NCBI GenBank assembly: GCA_029204225.1
Contig: CM055095.1
Coordinates: 18,267,483-18,327,482, forward strand
Length of the DNA stretch: 60,000 nucleotides
From: Diphasiastrum complanatum
Lineage: Eukaryota; Streptophyta; Lycopodiopsida; Lycopodiales; Lycopodiaceae
Direction: 5' to 3'
The notes beneath the pieces are model-generated. The model saw only the letters and a list, made by a program, of their open reading frames with translations, was not told the origin of the DNA and did no database searches. Position numbers and translations under genes: made by a program. Numbering within the stretch: the stretch's first letter is position 1; each line of letters starts with the position of its first letter. Positions 34,353 through 46,100 of the stretch are shown here, in pieces.

Positions 34353-35120
34353 AGTTCCCAGACACATGCATGCTTGAAGGTAGATCTCCGTGATGCAAGA
34401 TTTTGAGTGAAAAATCTAGGTTTGAGTGTGCTCTTGGATCTCAATTGTCTTCTAGCTTCAGATTGACAAATGATTGCTAGTTTTGGTCGTTTCTTTGGAT
34501 CATTAGTGAGCATTTAATGTGTGAAAAGTACAGGCCACGTGTGAATTTCATCCACTTTGGATTTATGTAGCAAACTCATTTTTAATCCATTGAGTCCAAG
34601 TAGACATTTGATGGAGAGAGCTTCAAGTGCAGATTGAGAAGCCCAAGGCACCAAGGGTTGTTGATGCATCTAGTAGATGTTTGGATCTAATCTTTGAGAG
34701 TAGGTAGGTGTGCCCACCTGGTATTTTCAGATCTGTATGGCTCAATGCCCTTGATCTCAAGTTTTATGTCTGAAATTGGAAGTTTCTCTCAAAGCTAGTC
34801 AAGAGGGTGAAATTGCTTGACATAGTTTGTTGTCAAATCACTTTATTTTCAATGCAACTTGAGCTTGTGTGAGTTCAATAGGTGTGATTGGATCTGATCT
34901 TTGTAACATTCTTGGAATGTCAAAGTTGTTTGATATTGGGAAGATCAACTTTTCACGTTGACTAGATTTTGGTGTAGTATGATTCTAGAATTTGTAATCT
35001 AGATCTCTTTGGATTTTGCTAGCATTTTGAATTGTGTTCATATCAAGTTTTTTGGAGTTCACACATTCACTTCTAGAGTCACTTCACACATGTGAGCTTG
35101 GTACTCATTTCTTGCTCATC
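34353..35120 (+). other. Untranslated leader of the copia element
   Basis: The stretch between the putative primer site and gag has no ORF and reads as a retroelement leader. GATC-rich phrases such as TTGGATCTCAATTG recur loosely. Confidence 0.4.
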
Positions 35121-35865
35121 ATGGCGTCAATAGGGCATACCTATTGGAAGCAAGTGAGAAATTGATTCCATCTAACTATTGCACATAGTTAGAATGGAAT
35201 CCATCTTGGTGCTACAAGATCTCATTGATATAGTGAGTGGGGTTGAGGAAGAACCTCAAAATCTACAAGAGGCCACTAGATTCAAGAAGAGATCAAGGAT
35301 GACTTTGCAGTGCATCAAGATGAATGTTTCTAATGAGTTCCTAAGGGAGATAGGAGCATGCATCTCGTCCAAGGAGGCATGGGATACATTGCAAGAAATT
35401 TATGAATCCAAAAATACTTCAAGGCTTCTCACTTTAAGAAACCAAATTTTTCAAAATTTTTAAAACAAGAGAGAGAGAGCCCAAAATCATGGAGGGTGAA
35501 GGATTACAATAGGGAGCTTGCATGCATTGGTGATGCAATCAAATCTCAAGAGCTTGTTCAAATTGTGTTGAATGGTCTTAATGTATTGTTCAATCCTATG
35601 CTATTCAAGGGGAGGTACCATCTATGGAGAGCCTACCAGGTGTGTCGGTGGCCAAGGGGAGTAGGCATGAGCTCAAACTTGCAAGGATTGGGAAAATCAT
35701 GGCAAAGGAAGGGGAGGAGAAGGCACTCATCAACCAAGGAAAAGGCAAAGGCAAGAGGAAGACACATTCAAAGAAGAAGGACAAGATCGAGGAGGAGAGT
35801 GTTGATGCATCACAATCTTCAACAAGTGGAAAGAAGGACAAATCCAAGATGAAGTGTTTCTAGGG
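35121..35865 (+). pseudogene. Copia gag (family A)
   Basis: KRSRMTLQCIKMNVSNEFL and KEAWDTLQEIYESKNTSRLL are the gag capsid motifs. A stop at 35,461 is followed by a second frame with RELACIGDAIKSQELVQIVL. A Lys-rich tail ends KDKSKMKCF and a stop at 35,863, exactly where the zinc knuckle should begin. Confidence 0.75.
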
Positions 35866-35914
35866 AGTGAAAAGGAAGAATCACTTATGATGACAATCTA
35901 CTCTTCTTCTAGCT

Positions 35915-36500
35915 TTGAAGGTGAAAGTCCTTGGTAGTACTAGTTCTCACATGACTAGCCAAAGAGGATTTTTCTCTAATCTTGCATCCTATGATGGCAC
36001 TAGAAAGTACATTTATAGTACAAATGATAATGAGTGTAGAATTGAAAGAATTGGTAGTGTGTCAATAGATCTAGGATCCACCAAGATCTTAAAGCTAGAT
36101 GGTGTGCTCTTTGTGTCTAATATCACCAAGAATTTTCTAAGTAGTGGTCAAATGCTTGATGATGGGTCTTCAAGCTGATTTTGGTGTGGATGCTTGCTTA
36201 ATCAAGAGGGATGAAGAAGTGGTAGCAAGAGGGACAAGATTTGGAAGACTCTTTAAGTTGGATACTAATGATGGAGCTAAGTGGTGCGATGTCCGAGTTT
36301 GTGATGTCCAAGGATGAGCTTTGGGACTAAAGGTTGGGCCATCCCAACTTTAGATCCATGAAATCCATGATTAAGGAGGAGAAGACTATTGGCTTGCCTA
36401 GATCTTTGGAAAATGATGTTAAGGCTTGTGAAGCATGTGCTTTGGAAAAGGCACATAAATTGCCGTGTTCAAAGCTCTTGTAGAGAATCAATTTGATATC
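35915..36500 (+). pseudogene. Copia protease and pre-integrase remnant
   Basis: SSHMTSQRGFFSNLASYDG is the protease flap region, but the catalytic DSG is replaced by LGST. The pre-integrase part reads RLGHPNFRSMKSMIKEEKT and KACEACALEKAHKLP, after a stop near 36,333. Confidence 0.75.
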
Positions 36501-37135
36501 AAGATCAAGGCCTTGAGGTCAGATGGAGTCTACTAACAAGATTGTGTTGAGTAGAGATGTGATTTTCCATGAAGGCAAGTTCGTAAAGCTTGAGGAGGAC
36601 GAGGGTGGTCAAGTTGGTGTTGGATCTATAAAGTCACCAATTTTCCAAGAAAGTGATGGAGAGGGGCCAAGGCTTTCCCAATCCAAGACTCCAAGAAGAT
36701 CTCCAAGGGAGAAGGTGGAGCCACTTAGGCTCACATATCTTGATAAGGGAAAGCAAGCCGAGATGGGTAACATTTCTCATGCACTTTTCATCTCTTTTGA
36801 TGAGACTTCTTGTGTGAAAGATGCATTAGAATCAAAGGTTTGATATGAGCCAATGTCTTTGGAGTTCGACGCTTTGATTTCACATAATACTTGGGAGTTG
36901 GATGATCTTCCACCTAACAAAAAGACAATTGGTTGCAAATGGGTATTCAGAATTAAGTATAATCAAGATGGTTCCATTAACAAGTATAAAGCTAGACTTT
37001 TTGCAAAGGGATATGCTCAAGTCAAGGGTCTAGATTTTGAAGAGACTTTTGCTTCTATGGCAAAAATGGTTACCATTAGAATCAAGATTGCCTTGTCATC
37101 TCATTTCAATTGGTTCATGTATCAAATGGATGTAG

Positions 37136-37790
37136 TGAAATTTCACTCATGTGGGACAGCCCAAAAGTGTGATTGATCTCCTAAGGTGTAGGTGATTGCA
37201 CAAAGATCAAGCTATAGATTGAATTCCAAGATCTACCTCACAAATATAAGGCAAGAGCACAATGAAACATGCATAAGTCATTCACCAAAGTACATTCACA
37301 CATGTGGGAGACTTGTGATGGAAAAACTAAGTATTGAAAAGTCTTGCTCTTGGGTAGAGAGAGAAAGCCAAAAAGACTCAAAATGCAGAAACTCTCACAA
37401 TCTCCAAAAAAATCAATATGAAATTGATCTATCACTCATATTAGTAGCAACTCGAGGTGGAGAAGAGTGAAATGTGATTGGACACCTTCTTTTCCTCCTC
37501 CTAATTTGATTGGCTTAGTGACATATAGGCCCTGAAACTTGATTGGACCAATTTCATGGATCTCTTACTTGTGATTGGTCCCATGATCTCAATACAACAC
37601 ATAGGAAAGTGTCACTCATCGACTCTCATCATGAAAAATGTAGAAAGTCTAAGCTAGCTCGAGAGGACAAGGTTTGTTTGCTCTTCAAGAGCTTGTATGG
37701 TCCTATTAATAGACACCCCCAAATTTGGCCCTATTAATAGACACCCCCCCCCCAAACACTCAACATAGATAGCTTTTACCAATTTTCACA
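37136..37790 (-). mobile_element. Inverted family A LTR inserted in reverse transcriptase
   Basis: Between YQMDV and TNAFLNGY lie about 655 foreign bases. Read on the minus strand, 37,560-37,190 follows the LTR at 47,290-47,770: CCAATCAAATTAG, a short (CT)n, ACTTAGTTTTTC, CTTGCCTTATATTTG and AGATCTTGGAATTC are diverged equivalents. It is therefore an old inverted LTR copy of the same family. The left edge carries the palindrome GTGAAATTTCAC. The right part contains a 41-base copy of the host reverse transcriptase and a duplicated CCTATTAATAGACACCCCC. Confidence 0.6.
37662..37702 (+). repeat. 41-base copy of downstream reverse transcriptase
   Basis: The bases from AGAGGACAAGG to GTATGGTC are identical to 37,874-37,914. 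Confidence 0.9.
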
Positions 37791-38477
37791 AATGTGACTA
37801 ATGCTTTTCTCAATGGCTATCTTGAGGAGGAGATCTACATGTATCAACCTGAGGGATTCATCATGAAAGGTCAAGAGGACAAGGTTTGTTTGCTCTTCAA
37901 GAGCTTGTATGGTCTTAAGCAAGCTTCGAAATCATGGTATTCTCGACTTAATACTTTCCTACTCTCACTAGGATTCACTCTTAGTGAGTATGATCCATCT
38001 TTGTACTTCAAGTTTGTAGATGGTGATGTGATCATCCTTGTACTTTATGTAGATGAAATCATTTTTGTGGAAATAATGTCAAACTCACTGATGAGGCAAA
38101 ACTAGCTCTAGAAAAAGAGTTTAAAATGCAAGATCTTGGATGTTTGCACTATATCTCACTCTCATCAACTGAAGCTGAATACAAGGCACTCACCACCATT
38201 ACCAAGTTTTGTCAATCAAGCGTCTTTTGGTGGATCTAATTTAGTGCATCACAAGTGAAGATGTTCCCATCATCAACTGTGACAACATTTAGGCCCAAGG
38301 CCTTGCCTGAAATCCCATCTTTCATGCAAGGAGCAAGCATATCGAGGTGGCACATCACTTTGAAAAGGGAGAAAGTTCAAGCAAAGGACACCATCTTGAA
38401 GCATGTGGATACTTTATCATTTGTGGGTGATATTCTCACTAAGCCTTCTCTTAAGACTTCATTTATTAAGCATAGAT

Positions 38478-38973
38478 TTATGGAAGACCCTCCTTGCCAT
38501 AAAAGGAGAGGTATTTGCATTGTAAATAAGACTTTTGAGATTAAGCTATCTTGCTCTCTATTTTGGAGAATTATCATTCTATTTCATTTGTGTTCCCCTT
38601 GAAAGGTGCATAGCTTGAGGGAAGGTGCTCGGGCCTCCTCTTGCCTCCTTTTCATCGGTTTTATTGTGGCATGTTCATTATTGCTTATTTGTTTAGTATT
38701 AGCCGCAATCTCATTTTATTACCCTTCGGGTGTTAATCTAGGATTAGTCTAGTTACCTTGTTAGTTGGGTAAGCCTTAGCAAGGATTTTCATTGTTGTTA
38801 CTAATTAGTTTATTTCCGTTTCGGGCACTAGTTGGGTAAGCCTTAGTGCTCTCATTCCTTCATATTTATATTGAAGCTTTTGTAGAAACTTAAAAACTGG
38901 ACGAATCTCTACGTCCCTATACTACACCCATAAGTAGATCTAGCCACGACAATCACTAGAAATACTTCCAACA
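38478..38973 (+). repeat. Truncated 5' LTR of the gypsy element
   Basis: It matches 46,626-47,121 at a glance in more than nine of ten bases (for example GGAAGGTGCTCGGGCCTCC). The first 310 bases of the full LTR are missing and the junction is with copia RNase H at about 38,480. Confidence 0.85.
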
Positions 38974-38974
38974 T

Positions 38975-38989
38975 TGGCGTCGTTGCCGC
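38975..38989 (+). other. tRNA-Asp-type primer-binding site
   Basis: TGGCGTCGTTGCCGC, two bases behind the LTR end, has one mismatch in the first 14 bases to the complement of tRNA-Asp (TGGCGCCGTTGCCG). Confidence 0.7.
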
Positions 38990-39828
38990 TTTTTAAGTAT
39001 TTTTCTACCTAGCTTCTTCTCCTTTCTTTCTTTTATTTCTTGCTTCCGTGTTGTATGTTTGCTTGTGTGCTTATCTCTATCTACCAACAAACAGCACGCG
39101 TCGTCTCTCCAGGTCCTACACGAGCTGCGAAGCAACTTCTCAAACCGGGGGGAAGCAACAAAAGAGTCAACTTGGGCATTTTCTTCAAAAGAAGTGACCC
39201 AAGTGACCTTTTTCACAACCAAACAGGTATATCAGAATTCGCCAATCTGTCTGCGGTCCTAACAAACTCTGATCTTTCATTTTATCACCTCCACGAATTC
39301 TGACCACAGTCAGATTTTGAGAAAACAGCCTGTTATACTGTCAAAATCCCTTATTTCTCATCAAAATCTTTGTCTTAGAATTCGCCAAGTTCACTGAGGC
39401 TAGATCTCATTAAGATCAGTCCTTCAGCAGCTCCGTGAATTCTATCTCATAGATTTTACCCGTTTACGACAGAACATCACATCTTTCTCTATATTTCCTA
39501 TCTGTCGGTCAAACCTCTCTGTTAGAATTCGCCATCAAGCCTAAGAATTCGTCCTCATAGAGCACGAATTCCCTGTACTATCCGCGAATTCTAAATCGCC
39601 AAATTTTTCCAAAAAATTTAAAAAAATCACTATTTTGACATTCAGAATACTTGTTCAGAATTCGTGAGTATTACAGTTAGATTTATTTGCCTCTCCACAA
39701 TTTCTCAGCCTGTCCGCGAATTCTATAACAATAAAAAAGACCAGTTTTTGTCCTACACTATTCATTCTACAAGCAAACTGTCCTTTTTGTCAAGTACAGT
39801 TCTGTCCTGCTACTCTGTATTCTGCATC
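38990..39828 (+). other. Leader dense in GAATTC motifs
   Basis: From 39,230 to 39,725 there are ten GAATTC hexamers, mostly as GAATTCGCC or CGCGAATTCT, where chance predicts about 0.1. The leader has no long ORF. It is the 5' untranslated region of the gypsy element. Confidence 0.75.
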
Positions 39829-41690
39829 ATGTCTCGTGACTGTGCTGAATTTTCTAACCCGACTCCTCCACGAATGGAACGAAGAATTCCACGTATCGAT
39901 GCACCAAAGTACGATGGCGAATCAGACCCAGTCCGATTTCTCCAAGACTTTGATAATGCATGCCGTTTTTATGGAGATACCTCTGAAACTAAAAATCTTC
40001 GCCTATTTCCCATGGTACTCTATGGCACCGCCAAGGAGTGGTACTTGAATCTCGAAACTCCTCATCTTGCTTCTTGGACCACCCTCAAGGATGCTCTCAT
40101 CAAGCGTTTCAAACCATCCAAACTGACTCAGAGCCCGTTCATTCAAATTACTCATATCAAGATGCGTCGCGAAGAGTCTGTTCGAAAATACATTGAGCGT
40201 TTTAAACGTCTCAAAGTAAAATGTGTTGATGAAAATATCACTGAACGCATGGCCATAAAACTATTTTTAGTTGGATTGCCTAAAACATCCGCTGTGAACT
40301 CAAACCAGTTGACCTTTATGATCAACTTAAAGATGTGATGACCGATGCTATCCGTGAAGAAGACGAAGGTTCCGATGATGACTTTGACCATCGTGAAAAG
40401 AAATCTAAGAATCCGGATCATCCTAAGTCTGATAATATTGCTCACTCTTTTGAAATTCTACATCAAATGGAAACCTGGCAAAAAGCTCAACAATCACATA
40501 TGGATAAACTCACTGCCGATTTCCAAACCGCCATGAAACAAATTGCTGAGAAATCCTTTCCAACAAGAGAAAATGTCTGGTGTCCAATCTGCTCACAGCA
40601 TCACACTGCTAATGAATGCCCTCAACTGCGAAATCATTTTCCAGCAGCCACCAGACCCATCGTTTATCGAGCTTACCGCCCCTACCCGCCACAACAACCT
40701 GTGCCACGACTAGGGGTTTGCCAACCATGACCACCTGCACCAAATCAATATCCATCCCCACGTCAACAGTTTGTTGTTAACCAACCTGCCCCACAAAATG
40801 CTGTCCATTATTTTGATCCGAATACCATCGATCCGGCCACCTACTATGTGGAAGACAATACTTAACCGCAGTGCTCTACTGAAACGGTTGTTTATTATAC
40901 CTATGATTCTAATGCTCAATCACTGGATCCCAATGCCCAAGCTTATAATCCAAACCAAGCTGTCTTTGCCGCACACCAACTACCCGCAATACGAGAATGC
41001 TTTATCTGTGCAGGTAAACATCCTAGTATTCGCTGCCCAGATAAACTCCGTTTCCCTCCAGCTTGTGAAAATTGTGGTATTGAACATCACGTAAAGGATT
41101 GCCCATCCCGATCCAAACCTGCTGCTCCAGTTTGTTCAGTGCAAGTAGAAACTTTACCAGTTGAAACTCATCCTGCTTGGGTCTTGACTCGGGCACAAAC
41201 CCAACGCCAAGCCCCTACACTTGCACCCAGCAAAACTCAACCGTAGACTGTTCCTCCAAGTGATGATTCAACCCCGATAGTTTATCCCCACCCATCTGAA
41301 GAAATTCGGCTGCATCATGAGTATCGCCAGCAAATCCGTAATGCCGACCAACACTCTTCCTCTTCCCATTAAGTACCTCACAAGCCGTTTGAAAGCAAAA
41401 CCCTTGAAGGTACCGAAGTTTGGGAAGATTTACTACAAGCCAATGTCACTCTTCCCTTCCATGTCCTCTGGAAGCATGCTGGCCAGTGGAAACAACAGAT
41501 CCAATCCAATACCACCACCTCTGTTGATGAGTTGTCTGAAATGCCCTTACATCTAACCAATCCACTCAGCGAACGAGGCAACATCAAAATCCCAACTTCC
41601 CATCATCAATCTCATGAAGTTTTAGCAGTACTCGATGGAGGTTCCAGGGTTAATATCATTTTCATATCCCTCATGATGGAATGAAATCTG
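39829..41690 (+). pseudogene. Gypsy gag with three CX2CX3HX4C knuckles, then protease
   Basis: The ATG at 39,829 starts MSRDCAEFSNPTPP. The Retrotrans_gag core follows: APKYDGESDPVRFLQDF, LYGTAKEWYLNLE and LVGLPKT. A frameshift near 40,310 moves to frame 3 (DLYDQLKDVMTDAIREE). Knuckles lie at about 40,582-40,620, 40,998-41,035 and 41,064-41,102, all CX2CX3HX4C. The protease begins near 41,600 with VLAVLDGGSRVNII (DxGS type). In-frame stops sit at 40,728, 40,863, 41,244, 41,370 and 41,682. Gag packages RNA and the protease processes the polyprotein. Confidence 0.8.
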
Positions 41691-41726
41691 AGAGACAAGC
41701 TAGCCAAACCTACTTGTCAACTTTGA

Positions 41727-42266
41727 ATGGCTGATCAAAGTGTGGTCCGACCTACCGGTTTCCTTCCGCATGTGTTGATCAAACTAGGAGGACTCAAATT
41801 TTCCGTTGACCTTGTAGTACTTGATATTCCCAATAATGCCTATTCTTATGAATTACTACTTGGACGTCCGTGGCTCACCAATGCACGAGTCGTTCATGAC
41901 TGGAGCAAAGGCCGAGTCACTTTTGGTAATCGTGACAATTCTGTCACAATTGACTCAACAGGTAAACTCAAACCTGCACGCATACATGACGAGAGATCCT
42001 CAACCACCTACTCAATATTTGAGCCATACCAGTCCAGCCATGAAAAAGGTCATTATGTTAAATCTACTGATATCATAAACTGGAGTCACAGTCTAGCTAC
42101 CATTGATTGTGTGAATGTTGATTACTGTGCTCAACATCAAGATAATTGTACCTCTCCACACCCCATTGATTACGACCAATTACCTGATCTGGATACACCC
42201 ATCATCAATATCAATTTTATTGATATTCTTCCACACCATGATGAGCTACTAAATGTTACCTACTAA
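41727..42266 (+). pseudogene. Gypsy aspartic protease, C-terminal half
   Basis: The frame continues with LIKLGGLKFSVDLVVLDIP and SYELLLGRPWLTNARVVHDW. The hydrophobic-LLGRPWL element is the hallmark C-terminal motif of gypsy retropepsins. About 85 further residues without a known domain follow before the stop. Confidence 0.8.
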
Positions 42267-42960
42267 TGAATCAGAGGATTTATTCATTGATGACGAGAAC
42301 GTCTTACGAATTCAGAATTGCCTAGAAGATATGGACATCTCTGATATTCAGATCCTCAACTATATGGAAGCACTTCCCTCGAAGACCTATCCGCAACATG
42401 CTTCCAAGGTGGAATCAGTTGCCAAGGTTGCAAGTGAAAAACTTGAGACAAAATTCTACCGTCCCAAACGCCCACACTATCCATGGGATCTCTGTGAGGA
42501 GGAGACTATCTTTCAAATTGATGACGAGATCCTCCATGACATACCCACTGTCTCTCCACCACCAAAACCTCAACTACGTGGTCATACTATGAAAGAGAAA
42601 ATGAAAAATCCACTTCAAATTCAACCGCCGGGTGACCTCACAGCTGTACGGGAAGTTCTTGAAATTGCCTCTAGCCCTACACCCATCTCTGAAAAAGCAC
42701 CATCTCGCAAGATAAAGGCAAGGCCCCCCTCGAATCTCCAGCCCATGATGTTCCTACATACTTTAAGGACTCTACGATCGAGGATGTCACAATCAAATTA
42801 CCCCAAGCACAACGTGAGCCCACTGGTAAATCACCCTACGAAGGCCCTGCACAAACCATAACCCTTTCCCTGAGTGAGCCAAATGAAACCACCCTCTTTT
42901 GGCCAGCACAAATCACTTACAGGAATTCACGGGCCCTCAAAATGCTGCCTCGAAATTCGT
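42253..42960 (+). pseudogene. Protease-downstream extension, unknown
   Basis: A 202-codon frame starts at 42,253 (MLPTNESEDLFIDDENV). It shifts near 42,715 into a frame ending RNSRALKMLPRNS. Reverse transcriptase would be expected here, but the peptide (YRPKRPHYPWDLCEEET, EGPAQTITLSLSEPNETTLF) shows no polymerase motif. It is probably a spacer region of the polyprotein. Confidence 0.5.
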
Positions 42961-43032
42961 GACCATCATTACCAAATCATGGACACTGAGGACGAATTCT
43001 GGGTGAAGTTGCGAATTCCTACCCAAAAAGTC

Positions 43033-43040
43033 TATATATA
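43033..43040 (+). promoter_or_regulatory. Internal TATA box before ORF2
   Basis: TATATATA lies 117 bases upstream of the ORF2 ATG at 43,150, with a pyrimidine-rich transcription-start-like stretch (CTCCACCCTTTCTCC) directly downstream. Its position inside the element suggests a second promoter. Function is inferred. Confidence 0.4.
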
Positions 43041-43149
43041 GGTCTCCACCCTTTCTCCACGAGTTCATTTTAGATTGCTGCTCTCGAGTTCATGCCAATT
43101 TTTTTTAAAATTTTCACAATTCTCAGAGCAATTTAAAATCACTGTTGTC

Positions 43150-46100
43150 ATGGCTTCCCGTGATTCCTCACTGAGCTTGCACCGTCGTAAACCCCCTCGT
43201 CCTTATTCAGGGGATATAATCATGATCTCTCTTAAGAATTACACCGAGCAGTTCACACTAGCAAAGATATTCTCACCAACCTTGGTTTTGATCTAACACT
43301 TTTTTGGGACCAACAGAACGAGAGCCTCATCCGAGCAGCTTGCTCGACCTATTCGGATGAGTTCCAAACTTTTTCCGGCTTACAACCAAGACTAGCAGTT
43401 ATTCTATTATCAACGTCTCTCCGGCGGATCTTCAGAGTGTCGGCTTTTCTAATCTCGGAGAGACAATCCATGGCAAGGGCACCAGTTACGATGCCAAGTA
43501 CTTCACCAAGTTTCTGACAAATGACGACAAAACCATTGCCCAAACCAACGACGAGATCGATATCTGACTCATCACGGAGCCCCATCTACGGGCCGCCTCA
43601 GAGATCATCGTCACCATGGCTGCAGTACATAAAACCAAGATGGATCGCATTCCACCGGGCGATCTCTTCTCTCTCACCCTCACCATGGACGACCCCACTC
43701 AAAATTATAAGTGGGTTGAGAAGGTAGCGGAGAAGCTGTGCGGAGCCCTGAAAGCCCGCAAATCAACTACCAAATGTGGGTATCTCTTCCACATGTTGGT
43801 CACCAAGCAATTGGGGTCTAAGGCGGCTGCTGCCATCAAGGAGCTGGATGCTGTTTATCCAAGCACAAAAAAATGAGCCACCCCCCAATCGACAGCAGAA
43901 CCAGTGTCACCAGCCCCACCTACTAAGAAGCAGAAAGAGAAGGCCGTCAGTACCGAAGCAAATGTCCCGCAAGACATTCTCTCCAGCGACATCGGGGTAG
44001 AATATGCTGAATCCGGAGGGAGCCTTAAACCATCTCAGGTCCCAAAGGAGGTCCTAGAGCAGCAGACGACCTTACTTCACCAGGCCCAACAATGCCGAAA
44101 ATCTGTAGCAGCAGCAGCAGGCAGCTCCGGAACGGCAAGCACTTCTGGCTCTGATCCTATGGGCGTGATTCCATCCACACAGACAATCTTCTCTCCATCC
44201 CTTGCTCTCACAATCCCACCACCACCCCCACCATTTACTATCACCTCCACACCCTCACTAACTCTCAACACGGGCTTCCCATCCACACTTCCACAAAAGC
44301 CCTCGACTGTACAAATCTCCACCCTACTTGACTCCATAGTCAACATAGATGATTTTGCCTTACAATTACTAACTGCACTCCCATCAACCACTGTCACCAC
44401 TAACCCAATCCCACAATCTCCGTCACATAGTCTCTCCCCACCCCTCAATCCACGATCACCCCTCCCTGCCTTTCCTACACCTCCGTCTAGCCCTGCTCCT
44501 GATTTTCTACCATTTAACCCCATGCCGTATCCTAACTACACACGAAACCTACCTGACATTGGTCCTTGGGAGCAGCTACCACTTACAGCCCAAAAAGCGG
44601 TATGGTTGGTGAATGAGCTCCAATACAATATATTCGGCACCCTAGGGGGACAATACACTATGCGGCAATTCGATGATGGTACTATGGCGGGCCTTCAGAA
44701 AGAAAAAGCAAGGTTGGAGGAGGAAACCAAACAACAGCAGCTACAGATCCAAAACCTCACGAATTACAATCAACAACAGCAGCAGATGCTAATCCATCTC
44801 CAGAACCATCTCCAACTGAAGGTATCCAACATGCAACAAACCATCGATACTCTCAAAGCGGAGAAGGATGAGGCTGTAGCAGATTCACAAACAACACGTT
44901 CCGCTATGAAGGAACAGTTGGAAATGGTGGACTTCAATGTCTTTGCACCACCAACTATCCCTGAGGGAACTGCCATTCCAGTGGTGGCCTATCAAACGTT
45001 GGCCCAAAAGTTGAAATCCACGATGGAACAACACGCAAAATTACAACAATCATACATTGCTTTCGTTGAGGCCCTAAACCAACACATAGCCACCCTGGAA
45101 GAACGCTTAAAGGCTGCTGCCCAGTCGACACCGTCGGTTCATGCAGAGCACGTCCAATTTCATGATTTGGGGCACCACTTTGATGGACCTGATGGTGGAG
45201 ATGGCGTAGGATTTCAACAGCCTCCTCCTGCAACTCAAGGCTCCGCATTTCAAAGCCAACCCCTGGCGTAAGGAGCTCAAACACCAACCAATCCATCGGG
45301 CTCTGGGGGTACTAGCTCCCAACATTTTCTTTTCCCTTCCACCACTTCTAACCCCCTCAACACCACTAACCCCACCTTCATTCCATGACACTTTTCACCT
45401 GAATCACAATGCATTGCAGAAGCTAACCCCTCGCCTCCTCTATCTCCTGATCCCGATCCACAAACCACACACGAGATTGCCTCTGAAGCCCCCACCATCC
45501 GGCACAGAATTATGCCCACAGAACCAAGCAAGGAGTTGCGCGTCTCTTAGGAGTTTGCAAAGAAGTAACCAACAACGAAAGAGCGCGGTGGCTACATACT
45601 GCCAGATTTGGACCAGTGTCAAACACATAAAACATCAGTCAAACTCTTGGATCCACAACCTCTCTGGTGCCATCAGCTCTTCCTGCAAAGTAAGACCTCG
45701 ATGGCACGGTATCTCGAAGCTCCCTCCTACATGCGTACCAATCCTTATTACTATCCAGTAGTGAGGCGAGAACCGTTTCCTGCCACCAAGGTCAAGAATA
45801 GAATCTTTTGGCCTAAGCTCACAGGAGTCGATACCGGCAACTTGGCCGAAGACATGGTCACCAACTGCCGAGTCTTCTACCAGAAGCACCATGGCAATCT
45901 TGATCGCGATGTCAGATATTTTGCGGATAATTGCGGCCTGGTGGCATTTCTGACAGAACTCAGAGGTTTTTGGGATTGAGGGTTACCCCCAATTGCCCTT
46001 GACATCAATAAACCCTTGCGCACGCAAAACGACCATATCAACGTTGCAAGGCTCTATTATCGCGCTGCACTTACTTCCGCCTTGCACGTTGATATGGTGG

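Larger units (their letters stand above)
35121..38480 (+). mobile_element. Copia element (family A), internally deleted
   Basis: Gag (35,121-35,865), protease remnant (35,915-36,178), pre-integrase zinc module (about 36,300-36,480), a reverse transcriptase split by an insertion, and RNase H (38,157-38,480) follow in copia order. The integrase core is gone: LRSDG near 36,525 is joined directly to MESTNKIVLSRDVIFHEGKF, which normally lies several hundred codons later. The right end stops after TKPSLKTSFIKHRF, where a gypsy LTR begins. Confidence 0.8.
36523..38480 (+). pseudogene. Copia reverse transcriptase/RNase H, interrupted
   Basis: NTWELDDLPPNKKTIGCKWV and YKARLFAKGYAQVKGLDFEE lead to YQMDV at about 37,130, where foreign DNA begins. 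The frame resumes at about 37,792 with TNAFLNGYLEEEIYMYQPEG and KSLYGLKQASKSWYSRLN. The catalytic motif is LYVDEIIF (38,045-38,056), with Glu replacing the second Asp. RNase H pieces include STEAEYKALTTITKF and SFVGDILTKPSLKTSF. The copy cannot be active. Confidence 0.8.

Noticed and set aside
44077-44523. Gly/Val-rich 148-residue ORF opposite ORF2
   Set aside because: Mirror image of the Pro/Ser/Thr-rich codons of ORF2; no domain.
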